DNA of 50,347 nucleotides from assembly GCA_964487545.1 (NCBI GenBank), contig CAZARI010000023.1, positions 1 to 50,347 of the forward strand. The letters are read 5' to 3'. A program made the translations under genes and the position numbers. This document shows positions 34,049 through 41,601 of the stretch, one piece after another. A model generated the notes under the pieces. The model did no database searches. It saw nothing but the letters and a program-made list of their open reading frames with translations, and was not told where the DNA came from. The stretch is from SKUL01 sp964487545 (GTDB lineage: Bacteria; Bacteroidota; Bacteroidia; Flavobacteriales_D; SKUL01). Position 1 is the stretch's first letter. The number at the start of each line of letters is the position of its first letter.

Positions 34049-34234
34049 CTATTCCCATTTACCACCAGCGTCTTTGCAAGATTTTTTCATTGCATCGTAC
34101 CATACTTTGTTGTCTTTTTGACACACTTCACCGGAAGTATCAATGCCATCCATTACGCAAGTACCGCATTTTTTGCAGGAGGTAAAAGAAACAGAAAGTC
34201 CAATGACCGCAAGAATTAAAAGTGACTTTTTCAT
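34049..34234 (-). CDS. Small Cys-rich lipoprotein (61 aa)
   Basis: Full-length 61-residue protein: signal MKKSLLILAVIGLSVSFTSC with lipobox FTSC, then a 42-residue mature part whose first residues are CKKCGTCVMDGIDTSGEVC. After the lipid-modified Cys there are four Cys (two in CGTC, then the Cys of GEVC and KKSC), an even number able to form two disulfides. I cannot name a family. Similar Bacteroidota lipoproteins occur as small multi-copy sets. It has an own promoter-like box (34279-34272) and a strong terminator, so it is a monocistronic, probably highly expressed gene. A broken homologue lies downstream and a longer relative at 35251-35454. Confidence 0.8.
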   Translation of the reverse strand: MKKSLLILAVIGLSVSFTSCKKCGTCVMDGIDTSGEVCQKDNKVWYDAMKKSCKDAGGKWE

Positions 34235-34271
34235 GATTTTTGGATTTAATGGATTTCGCTTTAATTTTCTG

Positions 34272-34279
34272 CAAAATTA
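34272..34279 (-). promoter_or_regulatory. Candidate -7 box for the small lipoprotein gene
   Basis: On the minus strand TAATTTTG (34279-34272) fits TAnnTTTG exactly, 37 bases before the ATG at 34234. No clear TTG at the -33 distance. Confidence 0.4.
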
Positions 34280-34315
34280 ATAAAAAAGCCGAACAGTGTT
34301 GAAGTTTTTAACATC

Positions 34316-35170
34316 TTAGGAACAAGCAATGTATTCGAGGGTTCTGAATCCAAAATTGGCTCCAGTATAGTGATGGATCGTTTTTTCTGTCACAAAATAT
34401 AACGAGGGAAAAGTGTGTCCGGCATATTTAAAAAAGGTATCATGATCTACCAATACGAACTGTACATTTTCCAGTTTATTATCAGCCATAAAGTTCATAG
34501 CATCTTCTTTGGTTCCTGGAAAAACAACCAAGGTTTGCGGAAGTTTATCATTACGTTCTGAAATACCCATCTTTTGAGCGGCAAATGCACAGTAATCACA
34601 ATTGGTGGTAAAAAAAGCAATTAAAATAGGTTCATCTTCCTGAAAATCGACTTCTACATTTACCAGAAATTCAAAAAGCACGGGTTTTTTTAATTCGCTA
34701 TCTGTATTGGGAGAACGCCAATCATCGATGTAGACGGGTTTAATAAAGGATAATGCAATTCCGGTCATTAAGAGAGCAGGCATAATCCATTTTTTTGTTT
34801 GGGTGGCGACCTTCATTTTTAAAATGAAGCCCATGGAAAAAATCAAAAGCAAACTGATTATGATGGACTCACCCATAGTTCCTGTAATCAAAAACAGGGG
34901 TTGCAAAGATTTCTTTCCAAAAAAAAATAATGAGCTATCTGCTATGGGAAATAGCAGTATCGCAGAAAGAAACTTTGATGATATATTAATTCTATTTGTA
35001 GCTACTAACAGTGCAAGCGCAAAGAGTAGGGCAGCAGTAATGCGAAGAATGATGGCTGCCAGCATCCAGTTTGGAATATAATATTCCACCATTCGATATA
35101 CAGCATCATCTGATTGTAGAGACAAAACTATCGCCGTCCACAAAACAGCCAAAGCAGACAGAATTCTCAT
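34316..35170 (-). CDS. Membrane protein with C-terminal thioredoxin-like domain
   Basis: A 284-residue fusion. Residues 1-145 contain four or five membrane helices (about 3-20, 35-57, 67-84, 92-117, 128-146), like the MauE/DoxX-type membrane part. Residues about 165-284 form a thioredoxin-like domain with an active-site CxxC at Cys191-Cys194 (FFTTNCDYCAFAAQ), a cis-Pro equivalent in HTFPSLYFV, and a C-terminal Cys. The topology places the CxxC on the outer face of the inner membrane, where it could pass electrons or make or break disulfides. The two neighbours on each side are small Cys-rich lipoproteins, which are candidate substrates (inference). No quinone-binding or VKOR motif was found. 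Base composition is more AT-rich than the flanking genes. Confidence 0.7.
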   Translation of the reverse strand: MRILSALAVLWTAIVLSLQSDDAVYRMVEYYIPNWMLAAIILRITAALLFALALLVATNRINISSKFLSAILLFPIADSSLFFFGKKSLQPLFLITGTMGESIIISLLLIFSMGFILKMKVATQTKKWIMPALLMTGIALSFIKPVYIDDWRSPNTDSELKKPVLFEFLVNVEVDFQEDEPILIAFFTTNCDYCAFAAQKMGISERNDKLPQTLVVFPGTKEDAMNFMADNKLENVQFVLVDHDTFFKYAGHTFPSLYFVTEKTIHHYTGANFGFRTLEYIACS

Positions 35171-35192
35171 TGAACTTGAGATATTTGGACAT

Positions 35193-35229
35193 AAAAAAAG
35201 CTGCTCTTTCTGATAGAAGAGCAGCTTTT
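35193..35229 (-). terminator. Rho-independent terminator of the 67-residue lipoprotein gene
   Basis: Stem AAGCTGCTCTT with AAGAGCAGCTT (35198-35208 with 35217-35227), 8-base loop TCTGATAG, and further A-T pairs. On the minus strand Ts follow (35199-35193). It ends the gene at 35251; flanking A and T runs mean it could also work on the other strand. Confidence 0.85.
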
Positions 35230-35250
35230 AATGTTCGTATAAATGAAAAA

Positions 35251-35454
35251 TTACTTCACTTCACAAGTATAGTGGCCAGCTGCACTAAGACCATTGCAAA
35301 TATCTTTAGCTTCTTTTTTAGATGCTGTTCCAGAAGCAGATATGTGAGTTACTAACTCTCCATCTGTGTTTTTACACTCACATTCAAAATCTTTTTTACA
35401 AGAAGTCATACCAACAAAAGATACAACAGCAAACATCAACATTACCTTTTTCAT
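35251..35454 (-). CDS. Small Cys-rich lipoprotein (67 aa)
   Basis: Signal MKKVMLMFAVVSFVGMTSC with lipobox MTSC, then a 49-residue mature part: CKKDFECECKNTDGELVTHI, a central ASKKEAKDICNG helix and the end HYTCEVK. Besides the lipidated Cys there are four Cys, again enough for two disulfides. The start 'SCKK' and Cys layout relate it to the lipoproteins at 34049 and 33720. The function is not known. It has its own terminator and lies upstream of the membrane-thioredoxin gene on the same strand. The 165-base gap 35455-35619 to the deiminase gene shows no feature. Confidence 0.75.
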   Translation of the reverse strand: MKKVMLMFAVVSFVGMTSCKKDFECECKNTDGELVTHISASGTASKKEAKDICNGLSAAGHYTCEVK

Positions 35455-35619
35455 GATTAAAATTTTAGGGTTTAATTATCGGTTAATGGCTGGCAATAAT
35501 AGTACATTTTTTATAATGCCGCAAATTTTTCGTCGGGTTACATCTGGTTTTCTTTAATTCTAAGGGAAATAACGTAGTGAAAACAGACCTTTCACTAAAC
35601 ATTCGTTAATTTTCTGACA

Positions 35620-37425
35620 TCAGTGCACCACCAGTTTTTTGGTGATCCGCTCTCCGCGTATAGTCTCCACCACGATGAGATAAGCACCGTTGCTCAGGTT
35701 TTCGGCTTGCAAAAAGAATTTGTTGGTTCCTACCGCCAATGGTCCCTCAAAAATTTGCTCCACTTCCTGCCCATGCATATTTAGGACGTAAATCCGCGAT
35801 TGTTCAGTATTTAAACTATTAACACCGATATAGGTAATGGCCGAGGCCGGATTGGGAAACACCTCGGTAAACTTGAGTTTCAGCTCATTGTCAAAGGTGC
35901 TGGTAACGCCATAAACCTTAAAGGGAAAATACGCTACTGGAGCCGGAATGGGTCGGTTGATGGTTTTTCCGCTGTTGGCTAGTGCGTGAATGTAGTACTG
36001 TATTTCGGTGCCTGAACCTTGCGGCGGAATGGCTCCACTCCAGGTGTCGGTTTCCAGATCGGTGAGCGTCAAAGGCGCTTCGGTATAATCTGCTTCACCG
36101 GCAGCACGCCAGAATACAGAGGCCGAGGCAACGCCCGATTTGTGCTTGATAATGGCGCTCAGTTCATAAGGGTCGATGGTGTTGTCGGTATCGCGCAGTC
36201 GCTGGTGACTGATCCACAGCGGATCACTGACGCCAATTTCTTTGGTAATGCAGTGAATAACTCCACTTCCGGCGACAATCGGGCTACTGCCATCGTCGCA
36301 ATCGATGCCCACGATATTATATCCGGGAAGTAATTCTCCAATAATTCTGAATGCCGTGGTGTCAAATTCCTCACGATAAGTGGGCATGACATAAGTGCTG
36401 TTGGTAAAAAAGCTGTTGGTGTAGGTGCGGTAATACGCGTTTCCATATGGCCAGCCCGGATAGCCGCCCGAGGTGCTCGATGGCATGGGAATGCGGTGAA
36501 CGCGATAGGGCGTGCCCCACACCGAATTATAATTGCTGAGGATGTACTCGATATTGGCATTAATTTGCGGACCGTCGGAGATGCCTTCGGGAAATTCGCC
36601 AATCAGCAGCGTTTCTTCATCCATCAATCTAAGGTGCATGTCGATATGGTGAATGGCGTCGTAAGCGAGCATCGGAACTTTGATGTAGCGGTCAATACCC
36701 ATAAAGGATTGTTTAATGGCGTCGATTTCTTCCTCCGATTTTGGCGTCACGCCATAAGGGTTGCCAGGTTCATTTTCTTCTAGGATAAGCGATTCGGCAA
36801 ATGCAGTACCGCGGCCATCCACATGAAAATTTCCGCCGGTATTAACCAGATCATAAGGCGCGGTTAATGTGCGATAAAGCGGAATGTTTTTATGGGCCGC
36901 AACAGCAACCGGCGAAGCGTCGTCGGCCGGACGCGGGCGGTTGTATATCCAGTCGACAAACATCAGTGAATCGACGTCGTTTGCGTAAATGGTATTTGCG
37001 CCGTAATCGCGAATCCACACGCTGTTGTAATCCACAATCAGAAAGGTAACATTATCGAGGTTGTCGAGTGCCGGCCCTCCACTATTAGTGGCAAGCAGAT
37101 ATTGTTCAGCACTGAATCTGACTTGGTTGTTTCGACACAGAATCAGAATTTCAACATCGTTTTTTGAAGCGGCCACGATTTGTTTCTGAATCGACGGATA
37201 GCTGGACCAGGCTATCGTAAGCGATTGCAACTCTTCCCATTCGGCCATCGTGCGCACGGGCATATCTGGTGGGGTGAGTATATCCCGTGAACCCGGCTGC
37301 AGGTTCTGAATGTATTCGCGCATCATTTCGGCTTCGCCGGGAGCAAAACCTTTGGGTAAATCTTCCTGAGCAAAAAGAGTAGATACAGGAAGCAGTAAAG
37401 TTAAAAGTAGGAGAGGGAATTTCAT
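35620..37425 (-). CDS. Secreted peptidylarginine/agmatine deiminase family protein with T9SS sorting domain
   Basis: A 601-residue secreted enzyme. Signal peptide MKFPLLLLTLLLPVSTLFAQ; guanidino-modifying core about 50-410; Ig-like domain about 425-500; type A T9SS sorting domain about 515-601 (EVFPNPASAITYIGV, ITKKLVVH). Catalytic residues are visible: Asp140 in SVWIRDYGA, His260 and Asp262 in HHIDMHLRLMDE, and Cys392 in GSGVIHCITKEI. This set and the T9SS export match the Porphyromonas-type peptidylarginine deiminase, which turns arginine to citrulline on surface or host proteins; an agmatine deiminase-like activity on small guanidines is the alternative. The Ig-plus-sorting-domain end favours a surface role. 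A strong hairpin touches its start codon. Confidence 0.88.
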   Translation of the reverse strand: MKFPLLLLTLLLPVSTLFAQEDLPKGFAPGEAEMMREYIQNLQPGSRDILTPPDMPVRTMAEWEELQSLTIAWSSYPSIQKQIVAASKNDVEILILCRNNQVRFSAEQYLLATNSGGPALDNLDNVTFLIVDYNSVWIRDYGANTIYANDVDSLMFVDWIYNRPRPADDASPVAVAAHKNIPLYRTLTAPYDLVNTGGNFHVDGRGTAFAESLILEENEPGNPYGVTPKSEEEIDAIKQSFMGIDRYIKVPMLAYDAIHHIDMHLRLMDEETLLIGEFPEGISDGPQINANIEYILSNYNSVWGTPYRVHRIPMPSSTSGGYPGWPYGNAYYRTYTNSFFTNSTYVMPTYREEFDTTAFRIIGELLPGYNIVGIDCDDGSSPIVAGSGVIHCITKEIGVSDPLWISHQRLRDTDNTIDPYELSAIIKHKSGVASASVFWRAAGEADYTEAPLTLTDLETDTWSGAIPPQGSGTEIQYYIHALANSGKTINRPIPAPVAYFPFKVYGVTSTFDNELKLKFTEVFPNPASAITYIGVNSLNTEQSRIYVLNMHGQEVEQIFEGPLAVGTNKFFLQAENLSNGAYLIVVETIRGERITKKLVVH

Positions 37426-37426
37426 T

Positions 37427-37477
37427 TTTTTGCAGGTTTGGGCAACAATATACGGTTGTTGCCCTAACCTGCAAAAA
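37427..37477 (-). promoter_or_regulatory. Long inverted repeat at the deiminase start codon
   Basis: Arms 37427-37448 and 37456-37477 pair over 21 base pairs with one T/T mismatch, 7-base loop. The inner stem is GGGCAACAA/TTGTTGCCC and the outer is TTTTTGCAGGTT/AACCTGCAAAAA. In the deiminase mRNA the 3' arm ends one base from the ATG, so the A-rich stretch just before the start would be base-paired. It has no T tail in either direction and so does not look like a terminator. Confidence 0.6.
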
Positions 37478-37579
37478 TTGAAGGGTACAATGTTGCGCCA
37501 TCCTTGGAGGGTGAAATCGATGGGTGATTGACTTTATCTGCAAAATGGGTGGTTAAAGCAATTACCCATTAAAATAGAA

Positions 37580-38212
37580 TCAAAGCAGGGAAGCCAATGT
37601 TTCCGAATCGATGTCGTGTTTTCCTTCAAAGCGCACCACAGTGAATTGAAGCCCTTTATCATGTAGCGTGTCCAGCCGCTGCTTCAGGGTTTCTTCGGTA
37701 AAAAAAGGGTCGTCGTTTCCAAAAGCAAAGGTGAGTTTTGAGCGGTTGAGTTTAGGAATGTCTTCAAACCAATTCAGATCTTCCGGGAAAGAGCCGGCCC
37801 AGATAATCAGGTGTTGAGGCGTTTCGTTCGATTGGCAAAACCAGCGCACTGTTGTTGCAGCACCTTGCGAAAAACCGAGTACATTAATATTGGCCTTTGG
37901 AAATAGATGTCGGTAGTGTTGCCAAACGGTGTTCAAGTAGGTGTTGTTGTTGGCAATATCGGTGAGTCGATCTTCTTTGGTCATCCACGACGCACCTACG
38001 CGGCCGGAGTGGCCGCTGAGGTAGAAGCGATGCAAACCTTCGGGAGCGACAAACAAACAGTGGGGACTTTGATGCGCATTGAATTTTCTGATAAAATAGT
38101 GCGCCAATTGGCCGTATCCGTGCAGCACCAGCCAAATTTGCTCCACATCAGCAGCATCGCCCAGGGTGGCAATTCGCGCATGTTGTTGAATGTTTAGATG
38201 GAAAAAGGGCAT
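37580..38212 (-). CDS. Alpha/beta hydrolase, phospholipase/carboxylesterase family
   Basis: A 210-residue cytoplasmic hydrolase. Nucleophile elbow NVLGFSQGAATTVRW (Ser), oxyanion region VLHGYGQLAHYFIRKF, Asp in FAFGNDDPFFTEET and His in VRFEGKHDID. The length and spacing fit the short PF02230-type esterases that act on lysophospholipids or small esters. No signal peptide. It begins at ATG 38212, 38 bases beyond the stop of the 59-residue ORF on the same strand. Just after its stop, AATGGGT/ACCCATT (37544-37550 with 37564-37570) can form a weak stem overlapping the gene end; not convincing as a terminator. Confidence 0.85.
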   Translation of the reverse strand: MPFFHLNIQQHARIATLGDAADVEQIWLVLHGYGQLAHYFIRKFNAHQSPHCLFVAPEGLHRFYLSGHSGRVGASWMTKEDRLTDIANNNTYLNTVWQHYRHLFPKANINVLGFSQGAATTVRWFCQSNETPQHLIIWAGSFPEDLNWFEDIPKLNRSKLTFAFGNDDPFFTEETLKQRLDTLHDKGLQFTVVRFEGKHDIDSETLASLL

Positions 38213-38250
38213 GAGTTGGTTTAAAATAACGATTCAATGCCCGAAGGTAA

Positions 38251-38430
38251 TTAATTGGTGGCGGCGCTGCGGAGTTTGTTCAGCATTTCGGCATAGGCTT
38301 CTTTCTGCGCAACACAATGAACTTCCTTGCCATAGTTTTTGGTTTGCTGCGCTTCGTATATCAACTTCTCCATAAACGAAAGCCGCGACTCAACCCACTT
38401 GATTATTTTTTCTAATTCGTCCCTCTTCAT
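38251..38430 (-). CDS. Small conserved-looking helical protein (59 aa)
   Basis: An ATG at 38430 opens a 59-codon frame ending TAA at 38251: MKRDELEKIIKWVESRLSFM at the start, KNYGKEVHCVAQKEAYAEML in the middle and RSAATN at the end. It is highly charged and helical with heptad-like spacing, no signal peptide. It lies 11 bases after the mltF stop and in the same direction, ahead of the hydrolase, so it is probably part of that transcript. I do not recognise the family; codon use is like its neighbours, and no other frame in the gap is open. Confidence 0.6.
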   Translation of the reverse strand: MKRDELEKIIKWVESRLSFMEKLIYEAQQTKNYGKEVHCVAQKEAYAEMLNKLRSAATN

Positions 38431-38441
38431 AATGGCTGTTA

Positions 38442-39872
38442 TTAGGAAATTAACTTGGTGTAGTGTTCATATCGATTCAAGATTTTTTCGACGTACTCTA
38501 CGGGTTCGTCACATCGACAATAGCCGTATTTTACCCATTCGCTATCCTGAAACTGGCTGGTTGATTTATTGCGCAGAAAGTAATCCACGTGGTTGTCCCA
38601 TTTGGTGGAATCGCCGCCGTGATTTTCGGTGAGATTTCGAGCGTCAATAACATGTCCGAGTCCGGCGTTGTACGATGCTAGCACAAACTTTATCCGTTCT
38701 TCATCGTCGGGAATTTGGTTTTCCCAATAGGTGTTGAGCCACATCAGATAATGCACTCCTGCACGAATCTGCTCCTCGGGGCCAGAACTGGTGTCCACCC
38801 CAAATTGGGCTGCCGTTTGGGGCATGAGTTGCATCAGACCAAAGGCGCCGGCCCACGATCGTGCATTGATTTTAAACTGCGATTCCTGCGCCATTTGCGC
38901 TGCGATAATGCGCCAGTCCCAGCCCAGCAACATGCTGTATTTTTTAATGAGCTCGTCGTAGGGACTGATTTTCCCACCCGAAAGCGAAGAGTAGTCACTC
39001 AACAAGCGTTCGCGTTGCACTTTGGTGGCCTTAAAGTATTTATGCCGCAATATGGCCAGCAGCGAAGCTTGTTCTGATTGTTGCAGCCAGTTGTTGAGGG
39101 TTCGCAGCAATACCGGACTTTCCTTTCGGCAAGCCCAGGCTATTTTTTGCGGAAAGCTGATGGCCATTTCAATGTCGATGTCGGGGTAATAGCTTTTGTT
39201 TAGTTGTGCCACATGTTCGTCGGCAATGGTGTATTCAATATGTCCCTGGGCCACCATTTTAATCAGTTTTTCGGGATCGAGACTTCCGGGTGCTTCTACA
39301 ATATTGATGGTTCCGCCAATTTCATCGCTAAGGCTTTTTAGGCGCGAATAGAATGAGCTGCCCCGATGCACATAAATATTTTGACTGGCCAACTCTATCG
39401 GATTTCGAAGCAGTTGTTTTGTGTTTGCATTTTGCACCAGTACTTGCTTAGAGTAGAGGATGGGATCGGTAAAGGCCACCTTTTTAGTCCGTTCGTTGGT
39501 TACCGTTAGGTTGGCTGCTATAAGATCTGCGGTTCCCAGGTCGAGGTGTTCAAAAAGGCCATTGTTGTCGGGAGCAATCTGAATTTCAAGGTCTACTCCG
39601 AGATAGTTGGCAAAGGATTTTAGCAATTCGTATTCAAAACCCATCGCTTCGCCCTTATACAGAAAATAGGAGTTGGTACTGCTTTGGGTCACTACCTTGA
39701 TTTTACCTTCCTGAATAATGTGTTGGAGATCTCGGTGGTATTGTTGAATATACCCCTCGTTCCACTCGGTGTGGTTATCTGTTCGCTGATCAGCAGAAAA
39801 CAGACAACTGGTGAGCGTCAGAAATCCTGTGTACAGATAAACCCAGCGATATGTGCGGTTGATGCTTCCCAT
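38442..39872 (-). CDS. mltF: Membrane-bound lytic murein transglycosylase F
   Basis: A 476-residue protein with MltF layout. N-terminus with lipobox LTSC (membrane anchor), a periplasmic solute-binding-like domain (about 50-285; KVVTQSSTNSYFLYKGEAMG, GTADLIAANLTVTNERTKKV) and a C-terminal SLT lysozyme-like domain (about 310-430) with WDWRIIAAQMAQESQF (catalytic Glu in AQES), GAFGLMQLMPQTA and LASYNAGLGH. It cuts murein between MurNAc and GlcNAc to form 1,6-anhydro ends; the binding domain may sense muropeptides. All key residues are present. ATG 39872. Confidence 0.93.
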   Translation of the reverse strand: MGSINRTYRWVYLYTGFLTLTSCLFSADQRTDNHTEWNEGYIQQYHRDLQHIIQEGKIKVVTQSSTNSYFLYKGEAMGFEYELLKSFANYLGVDLEIQIAPDNNGLFEHLDLGTADLIAANLTVTNERTKKVAFTDPILYSKQVLVQNANTKQLLRNPIELASQNIYVHRGSSFYSRLKSLSDEIGGTINIVEAPGSLDPEKLIKMVAQGHIEYTIADEHVAQLNKSYYPDIDIEMAISFPQKIAWACRKESPVLLRTLNNWLQQSEQASLLAILRHKYFKATKVQRERLLSDYSSLSGGKISPYDELIKKYSMLLGWDWRIIAAQMAQESQFKINARSWAGAFGLMQLMPQTAAQFGVDTSSGPEEQIRAGVHYLMWLNTYWENQIPDDEERIKFVLASYNAGLGHVIDARNLTENHGGDSTKWDNHVDYFLRNKSTSQFQDSEWVKYGYCRCDEPVEYVEKILNRYEHYTKLIS

Positions 39873-39936
39873 AGCGAGATCTGGCTTCTACGCCAATGTC
39901 ATTATACGCTGCCAGATTATGGCGGGTTACCAAAAC

Positions 39937-39964
39937 AAAAAAAGGCTCCTGATTCAGGAGCCTT
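39937..39964 (-). terminator. Rho-independent terminator of the T9SS-like secreted protein gene
   Basis: Stem AGGCTCCTG/CAGGAGCCT (39943-39951 with 39955-39963), ATT loop; on the minus strand Ts (39943-39937) follow the stem. It lies 27 bases past the stop at 39991 and upstream of mltF. Confidence 0.87.
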
Positions 39965-39990
39965 AAAATGATGACATAAGGTGTTTTGTA

Positions 39991-40779
39991 TCAGCGCTTC
40001 ACAAATTCGTCCGAACTTCCGTCGTAAGTGAGGTAATAGGTGTTTTTAGAAAGGTTAGAAACGTCGATGGCCTCTCCGAATCCGCGCTTGATGATTTGTC
40101 CGTACACGTTGTACACCTCAAAAGCCGTTTCGTTGCTGAACTTGATTCGCTGCGACCGTTGATCGTAGGAGAATGTTACTGCGGGCTTGTTTGAAATGAT
40201 CGAAACCGACTGTGAAACCCTAGGCTCGGCATCGTAGCTGTGCTGCACTACGCGGTATTCGTTTCTGCCCGACACGGTAGGCACTTTAAAATCGTAATTG
40301 TTTACGTTTGATGTGCCTTTTCCTTCTACTTCGCCCACTTTCACCCATTTGTTCCACTTCTTTTGCTGAATAGTAAAAGGAAGCGAACCTTGTTCGTTGG
40401 TAGTGGTCCAGTGCAGAATTTCATCATCGCCGATAGAAATATCATTCACTTCAAAAGTGGGCAGTGGTTGCAATGCGCCGGCATTAATCACATTTGGTGA
40501 GCAGTTGGGGCGATGCCTGATTCTCACCACCACATCATCACCCAGCTCAAAGCCGAAAATGCTCAGGTCAACTTCAAAAGCTTCTGAATTGATTTCATCA
40601 GAGGTGACCATACCGTTTACCGTCACTTCGTAGGTGCAGAATCCCACCCCGGTATCGGATTTACCATTGAGCACGTAAATGTTGCGTAATTGATATTGAC
40701 CTTCAATGACAATAACGTTGGCTTTCAGGCCGATAGCTGCAAACACAAAGGTGAGCGCAAGTAGTATTGGTTTTTTCAT
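39991..40779 (-). CDS. Secreted protein with T9SS-like C-terminal domain
   Basis: A 262-residue exported protein. Signal peptide MKKPILLALTFVFAAIGLKA, then beta-rich sequence with no enzyme motif: NVIVIEGQYQLRNIYVLNG, a central FnIII-like segment (TIQQKKWNKWVKVGEVEGKG, NNYDFKVPTVSGRNEYRVVQ) and a final 60-residue domain YDQRSQRIKFSNETAFEVYN, YGQIIKRGFGEAIDVSNLSK ending in SSDEFVKR. The last part looks like a type A sorting domain with short spacing, so T9SS export is likely. Structural or adhesive role guessed only. Own promoter-like box and terminator. A -7 box TATTTTTG lies on the minus strand at 40812-40805. Confidence 0.75.
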   Translation of the reverse strand: MKKPILLALTFVFAAIGLKANVIVIEGQYQLRNIYVLNGKSDTGVGFCTYEVTVNGMVTSDEINSEAFEVDLSIFGFELGDDVVVRIRHRPNCSPNVINAGALQPLPTFEVNDISIGDDEILHWTTTNEQGSLPFTIQQKKWNKWVKVGEVEGKGTSNVNNYDFKVPTVSGRNEYRVVQHSYDAEPRVSQSVSIISNKPAVTFSYDQRSQRIKFSNETAFEVYNVYGQIIKRGFGEAIDVSNLSKNTYYLTYDGSSDEFVKR

Positions 40780-40804
40780 TGGGCTAAATAAGTTCTTCAG
40801 GTTT

Positions 40805-40812
40805 CAAAAATA
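40805..40812 (-). promoter_or_regulatory. Candidate -7 box for the T9SS-like secreted protein gene
   Basis: On the minus strand TATTTTTG (40812-40805) fits TAnnTTTG exactly, 25 bases before the ATG at 40779. The remaining 132-base gap to 40911 holds no other feature. Confidence 0.35.
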
Positions 40813-40911
40813 AGAATTTCAGCTTCATACTGGTTAGTCAGCGGATGAAATTATAGCTTTTAGGTGTATCTGTCAACTCTGGAGAGCAAAATTCGAAACA
40901 ATCCCTATCAC

Positions 40912-41514
40912 CTACGGTTTGTATTTGTATTGTTTTTCCTCAAGAAAACGTGCCGAAGCCTCTTGTAATTCAGGAAAGAATCGCTCAAAGGTTTGCTGCA
41001 TTTCACGGTAGTTTTCTTTGAGCACGGGCACAGCAAATTCCATATTGGATTGAAAGGGCGTGCGGTTGGCCATCCCAACAAACACCTGATGAAGCCCGTC
41101 GAAATCGCGGTAGCGCACCAGGCAGCGACTGGCGACCATGTACGTGAAAAAGCGCTTGCTTTTGGGGGGCATTTCAGGGGAGAAGTCGTGGAGGATCCTT
41201 TCTTTTTCTGCAACAAATTGCTCTAGTTGCTGCGGGTGGTATTGATGCCAATCTTTTCCGAGAAAATGGTCGAAATACACATCGAGCACCACACCTGCGT
41301 ACTTTCTAAAATGCGGACGGATTATTTTTCGGGCTTCGGCGGTGATGTCGTGATTGTCGGTAAAATGATCGATAAATCGGTGCAGCTCAACACCTATTCG
41401 CACATTGTCGTCGTATTGTTGCGCGATGTTTCCTTTCACGCCGTCGCCTATAAAGTTTCCACAGAGGGTTTCGGGCTGGTCGCCAGAGAGGTAGAGGTGA
41501 GCTAAAAAATTCAT
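40912..41514 (-). CDS. acpH: Acyl carrier protein phosphodiesterase (AcpH, DUF479)
   Basis: A 200-residue protein of the ACP phosphodiesterase family: MNFLAHLYLSG at the start, GNFIGDGVKGN, GVELHRFIDHFTDNH and VVLDVYFDHFLGKDW carry the His/Asp clusters of its HD-like fold. AcpH removes 4'-phosphopantetheine from acyl carrier protein. I start at ATG 41514, which begins like family members; an in-frame ATG at 41535 would add MARSNGK. The C-terminal part (EKERILHDFSPEMPPKSK) is a typical helix. Divergent from the lytS gene. Confidence 0.9.
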   Translation of the reverse strand: MNFLAHLYLSGDQPETLCGNFIGDGVKGNIAQQYDDNVRIGVELHRFIDHFTDNHDITAEARKIIRPHFRKYAGVVLDVYFDHFLGKDWHQYHPQQLEQFVAEKERILHDFSPEMPPKSKRFFTYMVASRCLVRYRDFDGLHQVFVGMANRTPFQSNMEFAVPVLKENYREMQQTFERFFPELQEASARFLEEKQYKYKP

Positions 41515-41579
41515 TTTACCATTTGAACGCGCCATTGTCCTTTGGTCATTACCTGCTGCAAAGAAAATGCGCTATTGAC

Positions 41580-41598
41580 GTATCTTTCGCAAAGATAC
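41580..41598. promoter_or_regulatory. Palindrome in the acpH/lytS divergent region
   Basis: GTATCTTT-cgc-AAAGATAC, a perfect 8+8 inverted repeat. On the minus strand it contains TATCTTTG (41597-41590), an exact TAnnTTTG -7 box for acpH; on the plus strand the sister box (TATCTTTC, 41581-41588) is one base off. It ends 3 bases before the lytS ATG. Confidence 0.4.
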
Positions 41599-41601
41599 AA
41601 C

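Noticed and set aside
37544..37570. AATGGGT/ACCCATT stem near the hydrolase stop as a terminator
   Set aside because: Short stem, 13-base loop, only four Ts after it on the minus strand, and it lies outside the strong inverted repeat.
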